DNA of 11,352 nucleotides from SYFY01 sp043719475 (GTDB lineage: Bacteria > Pseudomonadota > Gammaproteobacteria > Pseudomonadales > Azotimanducaceae), in contig JAYSTS010000309.1 of assembly GCA_043719475.1 (NCBI GenBank), forward strand, positions 1-11,352, given 5' to 3'. Of this stretch, positions 6,814 to 11,352 are shown in pieces. The notes under the pieces were generated by a model. That model worked only from the letters and a program-made list of their open reading frames with translations. It searched no databases and was not told the origin of the DNA. The position numbers were made by a program, and so were the translations under genes. Positions within the stretch are counted from its first letter, which is position 1; each line of letters begins with the position of its first letter.

Positions 6814-8139
6814 ATGGCTGCTGACGCACCGACGCATGACAAGAACACCATGCGCTGTCCCGTACACATCGGTGATGTGGATCTGTTTGGGCCAGGTGCC
6901 CAGGAACATTGGTACGAGGCCTATCCCATTCTGCATAAAGACGCCCCGGTACATCGCATTCCCGGTGAGGGATACGCGCCAGGCACCGATGGTTTCATCC
7001 TCAGCAAGTACGAGGACATCGCACTTGTGGTGCGTGATCCGGTGCGTTTTCCACCGACGCTGTTTCTGACGATGGATTCACTCAAGGCGCAAGGTGTGTC
7101 CATGAAGGACACGACTTACGTCAACGCCATGATGGTGTCCATTGCCTCCCTGCGACCCAACAACGAACTGTGGCGTTCGCATCGTCAGGAGCTCACGGAC
7201 CCGTGGGTCGGACCCGGCGCCAGTCGACATGAGGTGATGATCCGGAAGGCAACTCACGAGTTGATCGACCGCTGGATCGACAGGGGTGAAGTCGAGTTCA
7301 TTTCTGAATTTGCCCGCCCTTTGCCACAGATGGTCATGGCCAACGTGCTCGGGTTTCCCTATTCGGATGTTCCGCTGCTGGCGAATTGGGGCAGTGCTCA
7401 GGTTGCAGCTTTTGTCTACGGTAAGGGCCATCGCAATTTTCTCGATGGGCAGCAGGCCAAGGAGCAGGCGTCTGCGCTGCAGGATTTCCAGGACTACGTC
7501 GCCTGGCATATCACCGAACGCCGCAAGTCGCCACGCGATGACATGATCTCGTTCCTCACCCAGGTGGAGTACTCACCACTCAAGCGCAAGTTGACGGATG
7601 CCGAGGTGAACGGGATCGTCTACGCGATGATGATCGGCGGGCTGGAAACCACGCAATACGCACTCGAAGAGCAGGCGCAGCTGCTGTGTGATAATCCCGA
7701 TGTGTGGACAACGATCCGGGACGACCGTACCAAGCTGCGCGGCTTTACCGAAGAGTGCATGCGTTTGCGGTCACCGACCCAAGGTCTGTCTACACGCATC
7801 ACGAGCCAGGATGAGGTCTTCCAGGGAGTCCATGTCCCCAAAGGCTCGATGCTGCACCTGCGCTGGGCTGCTGGAAACGTTGATCCGGAGGAGTGGGAAT
7901 GCCCATTCGACCTCAATGTTGATCGGAAGGCGGTGACCAGGCATCTGGTGTTTTCCCAGGGGCCACGAGTATGCCCGGGTGCGCATATCTCTCGGCTGGA
8001 GCAAGTCATTGCTTGGGAGGCCTTGCTCGATCGGATCGAGGGGCTCGAGTACGCACCCGGTAACAAGTTCCTGCACCAACCCGGTATCATGCTCGGTACG
8101 CTTGAACTGAATCTGAAATTCAAGAAGCGAGCGTTTTAG
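6814..8139 (+). CDS. Cytochrome P450 monooxygenase (complete)
   Basis: The 441-residue product has an I-helix motif GGLETT (275-280), ExxR as ECMR (314-317), AGNVDP (353-358), and heme loop FSQGPRVCPG (380-389) with Cys387, so it should be catalytically competent. It differs clearly from the leftward P450s: it lacks the AGG(D/E)TT and NMWY sequences they share and has a different N-terminal region (MRCPVHIGDVDLFGPGAQEHWYEA), which suggests a separate family and a different oxidation step. GGGAGA at 6801-6806 precedes the ATG. It lies 143 bases after the quinoprotein gene and 29 bases before the SnoaL-like gene, with which it is probably co-transcribed. The upstream seven-iron ferredoxin is a plausible electron donor. 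Substrate unknown. Confidence 0.95.
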   Translation: MAADAPTHDKNTMRCPVHIGDVDLFGPGAQEHWYEAYPILHKDAPVHRIPGEGYAPGTDGFILSKYEDIALVVRDPVRFPPTLFLTMDSLKAQGVSMKDTTYVNAMMVSIASLRPNNELWRSHRQELTDPWVGPGASRHEVMIRKATHELIDRWIDRGEVEFISEFARPLPQMVMANVLGFPYSDVPLLANWGSAQVAAFVYGKGHRNFLDGQQAKEQASALQDFQDYVAWHITERRKSPRDDMISFLTQVEYSPLKRKLTDAEVNGIVYAMMIGGLETTQYALEEQAQLLCDNPDVWTTIRDDRTKLRGFTEECMRLRSPTQGLSTRITSQDEVFQGVHVPKGSMLHLRWAAGNVDPEEWECPFDLNVDRKAVTRHLVFSQGPRVCPGAHISRLEQVIAWEALLDRIEGLEYAPGNKFLHQPGIMLGTLELNLKFKKRAF

Positions 8140-8168
8140 CCAGACCAGACGAGGAAGAGAGAAACAGA

Positions 8169-8672
8169 ATGAGCATTGAATCCTTCACACCAGAAGAAAT
8201 CCGGTCACTCAAACGCCTGCTTGAAATCGAGGCGATCCGCAAGGTCAAGAGTCTGTATTCACACTACATGGATAGCGGCCGCATCGATGATCTGGCGGAC
8301 CTGTTCACCGAGAACGCGTTATGCGAATTCGGACCTGAGTACGGCAATTGGGAAGGTCGGGAAACGATACGCAAGAACTACAAAGGCGTGTTCGCCGGGC
8401 CAGATGCTGTGCTGTTTGCATCGATGCACAACACCAGCAATCACTTGATCGATTTGACGAGCGATACGACGGCGGTGGGGCGTTCTTATCTGATCGACAT
8501 CATGACGACCACTCCCGCTGACAAGATGCCGATTGTCTGGTTTGGCATCTACGATGAAGCCTACGAAAAGGTAAGCGGAAAGTGGTTGGTGTCGCGATGC
8601 AGCTTGCAGTTCATGTGGCCCAAACGAATGACCACCGACGGATTTGTGCCGGGAAATTTTCCAGGCAAGTAA
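8169..8672 (+). CDS. NTF2/SnoaL-like protein (possible dehydratase, isomerase or cyclase)
   Basis: This 167-residue protein has the NTF2-like alpha+beta barrel pattern: an N-terminal helix (IRSLKRLLEIEAIRKVKSLYSHYMDSG, given in part), then DDLADLFTENA, a G-x-E-x-I (63-67) helix, and a strand-rich C-terminal half. The fold is used by bile-acid 7-alpha-dehydratase BaiE, scytalone dehydratase, limonene epoxide hydrolase, SnoaL and meroterpenoid isomerases such as Trt14. Tyr30, Asp35 and His87 fall close to positions used in BaiE (Tyr30, Asp35, His83), so acid-base chemistry is plausible; the alignment is by eye. The start has GAGGAAGAGAG upstream. Coming 29 bases after a P450, it may rearrange or dehydrate that enzyme's product. 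It has no signal peptide. Fold assignment is good; activity is not determinable. Confidence 0.8.
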   Translation: MSIESFTPEEIRSLKRLLEIEAIRKVKSLYSHYMDSGRIDDLADLFTENALCEFGPEYGNWEGRETIRKNYKGVFAGPDAVLFASMHNTSNHLIDLTSDTTAVGRSYLIDIMTTTPADKMPIVWFGIYDEAYEKVSGKWLVSRCSLQFMWPKRMTTDGFVPGNFPGK

Positions 8673-8694
8673 TGCAAGGTGCCCGGTTTGTCTT

Positions 8695-10179
8695 TCAGAC
8701 TGACTGGGTATACGCGTAGTACTCAAGACCGGTGTCGTCGAACGACGCCGAGCCATCGCCAGTGCGCTCGATGACGAATACGCCGGGGCGTTGCAACGCA
8801 CCACTCGGCACAAGGCCATCATCATGCAGTGCGGTGTAGGTGTTTTCATCAAGATCGACAGCTGCTTCAGCGAGCGCAGCACGGAAACGGATTTTCTCTG
8901 CCGCTTTTTCCCAGCCCGGCACCAGGCGCATGGGAATGATCTCCGCCGCATCACCGCTACCATAGCCGACAGTGAGAATGCGTGAATGGTCGAGTTTCAT
9001 TCGTTGCTCCGCAGCCTCTTCCAGGCCGGCGGCAAGCCATGCGGGTAATGAAGCGGTGTAAAGATTGCCCACATGTTTCATTTCGGCGGCACCCAGCTGT
9101 AACTTGCTGCTGATGTCCGCATGCCAGTTTGGCATGGTGCGCAGTGTGCGCAGTGCCTGGGTAGCCGATGGATAGAGTTCTTCGTTGACCTGCTCGTTCT
9201 TGACCAGGTTGTACACGTACGGTTGCTGCACCAATTCGATTTGCAACTGGTTTGCATCGACACCGGAGAGCAAGGCGATTTCATCCAGCTCAGCGCGGTC
9301 GTCAGCATCACCAACTGCCAACACATACAGCAGCATCATGGCCAAGCCGGTCTCTGCCATGCGCTGATACGGTCGATGCAGAAAGACAGCCAGCATGTCA
9401 CGCAGGAACTTTTGACCGGAGCCTTCCAGTTTGCCCACCAGATGCGCGGTTGCGGCGAGCACCTCATCGATATAGCAGGTGGTTGAGTATTTGCCGTTGA
9501 ACAGTGGAAAGTCCCGCGGTCGCTGAAACGCCGTGCCGCGTTGGGAGGTAAAGCGTGAGAAAGGTTTGCGAAAATCCGGGCCGCGGTAATCCGAAGAAGA
9601 TCCAGATGCCTTCATTTCGATGGTCAGCAGTTTGGGATCGGCTTCCACCAGCATCGCAACCGCACCAGCGCCTTGTGTAGGTTCGCCGCTGGTACCGCGC
9701 TGATACTCGGCGATATCCGCGCAAACCACGATGGCTTGCCTGCCTTCACCATCGAGCGCGAGGTAACGCGCAGCCGCTTTCATTGCGTAGACACCACCCA
9801 GGCAGGCGTGCTTGAACTCCGGTACTTCGCAATGGCGACTGATCAGCGGGCGACCGCGAGCGATCAGTTCTTCGTTCACCATCCCTTTGATGATCACCGC
9901 GCCGGCAGAATTGTCGGTGCTGGATTCGGTACCAAAAGCGAGATAACCGATTCGGGTTGGATCGATATCGTAGTTTTCGATGAGTCGCAGCACGGCCGTT
10001 GCTGCCATGGTGTACGCATTTTCATTTGGACCTGGCAGCCGATAGCTGGTACCCACAACACTTGCGACCTTGTCCCAACTGTCGTTGTTCCACTGACACC
10101 AGGACTCGAGATTGACACGATACGGCGGAAGATAGGCGGCCAGTCCGCTGATACCGATATTCAACTGTCTATTGCTCAC
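8695..10179 (-). CDS. mvaS: Hydroxymethylglutaryl-CoA synthase family enzyme
   Basis: Start is GTG at 10179-10177, with AGGA shortly upstream and no better in-frame start. The 494-residue protein carries the HMG-CoA synthase catalytic set: Glu85 in FGTESSTDNS, the acyl-accepting Cys126 in EFKHACLGG, and His268 in FLHRPYQRM. Family segments YSTTCYIDEV (231-240), GNLYTASL (371-378) and GYGSGD (405-410) are also present. It should condense acetyl-CoA with acetoacetyl-CoA, or a related acyl pair, giving HMG-CoA for the mevalonate route. At 494 residues it is longer than usual bacterial MvaS (about 390). Acyl carrier protein-dependent beta-branching synthases belong to the same superfamily, but no carrier protein or polyketide synthase is nearby. 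It lies downstream of idi on the same strand, which supports an isoprenoid role, and converges on the SnoaL-like gene with 22 bases between stops. The symbol is given for the family and is less certain than the fold. Confidence 0.85.
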   Translation of the reverse strand: MSNRQLNIGISGLAAYLPPYRVNLESWCQWNNDSWDKVASVVGTSYRLPGPNENAYTMAATAVLRLIENYDIDPTRIGYLAFGTESSTDNSAGAVIIKGMVNEELIARGRPLISRHCEVPEFKHACLGGVYAMKAAARYLALDGEGRQAIVVCADIAEYQRGTSGEPTQGAGAVAMLVEADPKLLTIEMKASGSSSDYRGPDFRKPFSRFTSQRGTAFQRPRDFPLFNGKYSTTCYIDEVLAATAHLVGKLEGSGQKFLRDMLAVFLHRPYQRMAETGLAMMLLYVLAVGDADDRAELDEIALLSGVDANQLQIELVQQPYVYNLVKNEQVNEELYPSATQALRTLRTMPNWHADISSKLQLGAAEMKHVGNLYTASLPAWLAAGLEEAAEQRMKLDHSRILTVGYGSGDAAEIIPMRLVPGWEKAAEKIRFRAALAEAAVDLDENTYTALHDDGLVPSGALQRPGVFVIERTGDGSASFDDTGLEYYAYTQSV

Positions 10180-10197
10180 TGTTCCTGTTCCGTTTGG

Positions 10198-10248
10198 TCA
10201 GTAGCCGCTGATGTTGCGTTTTACCCAGCCTTGAATGGAGCCCATCAT
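10198..10248 (-). CDS. Possible 16-codon open frame between idi and the HMG-CoA synthase gene
   Basis: The minus strand from 10248 encodes MMGSIQGWVKRNISGY followed by TGA. A GGAG (10257-10254) lies five bases before the first ATG, and the stop is 18 bases before the GTG of the HMG-CoA synthase gene. It could be a leader peptide, a coupling frame or chance. There is no homology evidence and the peptide is too short to assign. Confidence 0.2.
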   Translation of the reverse strand: MMGSIQGWVKRNISGY

Positions 10249-10347
10249 GCGTACTCCGGGAGGGCGCCAAGGATACGCTGTCTGCCCCCGAGCCTGCCAC
10301 CCGCAGGAGGCAATTACACTGAATCACCACAGACCGTGCAGAGACCT

Positions 10348-10947
10348 TCAACGCATTTCGGTTGCCGGGGAGTGCAGACGATGGTGGTGATCTCTTTGCA
10401 GGGCCATCCACTCGAGTCGAAACCAGGGCGTAAAAATGGCCGGGGTTTCGGCCAACTCGCGCTCAATGACCTCGGTTGCAGCCCATCGCCAGGCGGAAAT
10501 TTCTTCGGGATGAACGATCGGCTCATCATCTGTGAAACCGATATAGACCGAGCAGAGTTCATGCTCGGAGCCGACGTCACCGAAGCGCGCGTGGTATTCG
10601 AACTTGTAGATAAAGGATAGCGGAGTCTCAAGAGAGAGCTCCTCCGCCAATCTGCGGCCGACCGCGAGGTCCATGCTTTCGCCGACACGCGGGTGGGAGC
10701 AACAACTGTTCGACCAGTAGCCTGGCCAAAGTCGCTTTCCGAAAGCGCGTTGCTGAAGCAGCAGCTCGCCGCGGGAATTGAATATGAATAATGAAAAGGC
10801 GCGGTGCAGGGTGCCGTCTGCATCGTGACAACGTGCTTTGTCGAGACGGCCGATGGGATTGTCTGCGCTATCGACCAGGATGAGCACATCCGAGTCCGAT
10901 GAAACCGGCGGCACAGCGTCCCGAGAGGGCTTGGCACTCTGCTGCAT
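10348..10947 (-). CDS. idi: Isopentenyl-diphosphate delta-isomerase, type I
   Basis: It interconverts isopentenyl and dimethylallyl diphosphate and acts in the cytosol with Mg/Mn. I chose ATG 10947 (199 residues); the frame is open back to a TTG at 11097, but that has no ribosome site, and E. coli Idi is 182 residues. GGAG lies about 12 bases before the ATG, so the start is not certain. Catalytic landmarks are intact: metal-ligand histidines in CHDADGTLH, the active-site Cys and His in NSCCSHPR, the Nudix-like GESMDLAVGRRLAEEL helix, and the glutamates of EHELC. The CCSHP form is nearer to eukaryotic-type and marine-proteobacterial Idi than to the E. coli CGHP form. It lies upstream of the HMG-CoA synthase gene on the same strand, separated by 168 bases, and the two are probably one isoprenoid unit. 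Confidence 0.93.
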   Translation of the reverse strand: MQQSAKPSRDAVPPVSSDSDVLILVDSADNPIGRLDKARCHDADGTLHRAFSLFIFNSRGELLLQQRAFGKRLWPGYWSNSCCSHPRVGESMDLAVGRRLAEELSLETPLSFIYKFEYHARFGDVGSEHELCSVYIGFTDDEPIVHPEEISAWRWAATEVIERELAETPAIFTPWFRLEWMALQRDHHHRLHSPATEMR

Positions 10948-11156
10948 GGTGTTCAATTGCTCCGCAAGATCCTGGTGGCCGATGGCGTGGCCTGCTTTAT
11001 AGCGACTTCGGATGATCGTGTCAGCTTGTTCCTGCGCAGTACCTGAGCAGTACCTGCGCGGTTCCTTCGCTGCCGCAGTCAGGCTCGCCCCGGACAAGTC
11101 ACAGGAGCGCCTGGTCCGGAGGATCGATAGGGACTTAATTTGCGGTGCCAGTTAGC

Positions 11157-11192
11157 CTTGATTCGACAATAATCGGTAACTCTGCAGGCGCG
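11157..11192 (-). promoter_or_regulatory. Second copy of the 36-base block, upstream of idi
   Basis: Bases 11157-11171 are identical to 1363-1377 and the following 21 bases match at 15 positions. The minus-strand reading contains TATTGTCGAATCAAG, with TATTGT a candidate -10 and TTGCGC 18 bases before it a weak -35. A REP follows on the distal side, as in the other copy, at a similar distance (84 versus 72 bases from the core to the equivalent REP). This suggests either common control of idi and the 58-1338 P450 or a duplicated extragenic element. Confidence 0.4.
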
Positions 11193-11254
11193 CAACGCAC
11201 ACGTCGCCGCAACGATTCATTCTGTGCCGATTTTCGACATGGACCGTTACAAAA

Positions 11255-11278
11255 ATCGCGATCAGGAGATCGCTCCCA
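11255..11278. repeat. Single REP palindrome
   Basis: The 24 bases are identical to REP 2 at 1449-1472, in the same orientation. The stem is GCGATC/GATCGC (11258-11263 and 11268-11273) with an AGGA loop, flanked by the conserved CTCCCA end. A perfect match across about 10 kb shows a repeated genomic element rather than a local structure. It has no partner in the remaining sequence. Confidence 0.8.
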
Positions 11279-11352
11279 GTGTGCCCGGCATGGGCATGTA
11301 CTAGCTGACTGAAAGGTGTCAGCCGGAAGACGTGACTGAAACCGTAGCGAAG

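Larger units (their letters stand above)
10948..11352. other. Upstream region of idi without a convincing gene
   Basis: These 405 bases hold the in-frame but unsupported extension of idi, an 11-base tandem repeat containing GCAGTACCTG (11036-11045 and 11047-11056), the second copy of the 36-base block, and one REP. On the minus strand TTGCGC is followed after 18 bases by TATTGT (11172-11167), a weak promoter candidate for idi. No frame at the right edge has coding character or a ribosome site. Confidence 0.6.

Noticed and set aside
58..8139. Gibberellin-type diterpenoid operon
   Set aside because: The P450-ferredoxin theme is similar, but one P450 is catalytically dead, the ferredoxin is of the seven-iron type, and no SDR, GGPP synthase or diterpene cyclases are present.
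8695..10179. Polyketide beta-branching HMG-CoA synthase
   Set aside because: No polyketide synthase, acyl carrier protein or enoyl-CoA hydratase is nearby, and the Idi neighbour favours isoprenoid metabolism; not fully excluded.
9673..10620. 315-codon plus-strand open frame opposite the HMG-CoA synthase and idi genes
   Set aside because: It spans the antisense of two well-supported enzymes and the gap between them; composition reflects the opposite-strand codons.
10948..11097. N-terminal extension of Idi from TTG 11097
   Set aside because: It has no ribosome site, no family counterpart, and contains a tandem 11-base repeat; ATG 10947 gives a length near the family norm.
11152..11352. Open minus-strand frame entering from the right edge and ending at TAA 11154-11152
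   Set aside because: It includes a REP and the repeated block and has no recognisable protein features, so it is probably non-coding.

Overview
The window reads as a bacterial accessory-metabolism cluster, most likely from a gammaproteobacterium. That placement is inference. It rests on Pseudomonas-type REP palindromes (GGGAGCG...CGCGAT form), ATGA gene overlaps, a type I isopentenyl-diphosphate isomerase, and a moderately GC-rich composition. No rRNA, tRNA, CRISPR array, transposase or integrase is visible.

Layout. The left arm runs on the minus strand: a cytochrome P450 (2895-4325), a P450-like protein without the heme-ligand cysteine that overlaps it by 4 bases (1594-2898), a 255-base gap with a REP pair and a repeated block, a second complete P450 (58-1338), and the first 15 codons of a small ferredoxin cut by the left edge (1-47). 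A 167-base divergent intergenic region (4326-4492) then fires to the right into a plus-strand arm: a seven-iron ferredoxin, an exported cytochrome c/PQQ dehydrogenase, a further P450, and an NTF2/SnoaL-fold protein. Facing this from the right, on the minus strand, are an IPP isomerase (idi) and an HMG-CoA synthase-family enzyme. The last 400 bases hold idi upstream sequence, a second copy of the repeated block and a third REP.

How the genes may work together (inference). HMG-CoA synthase and Idi point to isoprenoid precursor supply. Three complete P450s fed by two ferredoxins would oxidise an isoprenoid (terpene or steroid-like) skeleton. The quinoprotein could oxidise a resulting alcohol on the periplasmic side, and the SnoaL-like protein could catalyse a dehydration, isomerisation, epoxide opening or cyclisation. 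No terpene synthase, prenyl diphosphate synthase or ferredoxin reductase lies in the window; these would have to be outside it. I do not recognise the combination as a characterised pathway. It differs from the rhizobial gibberellin operon, which also has P450s and a ferredoxin.

The most unusual items are the cysteine-less P450-like protein, whose heme-loop region reads like a normal loop (LCPRIALDR) in another frame; a 36-base block shared by the upstream regions of the 58-1338 P450 and idi; and a GATTAACGG tandem repeat between two divergent TTGGCA hexamers.
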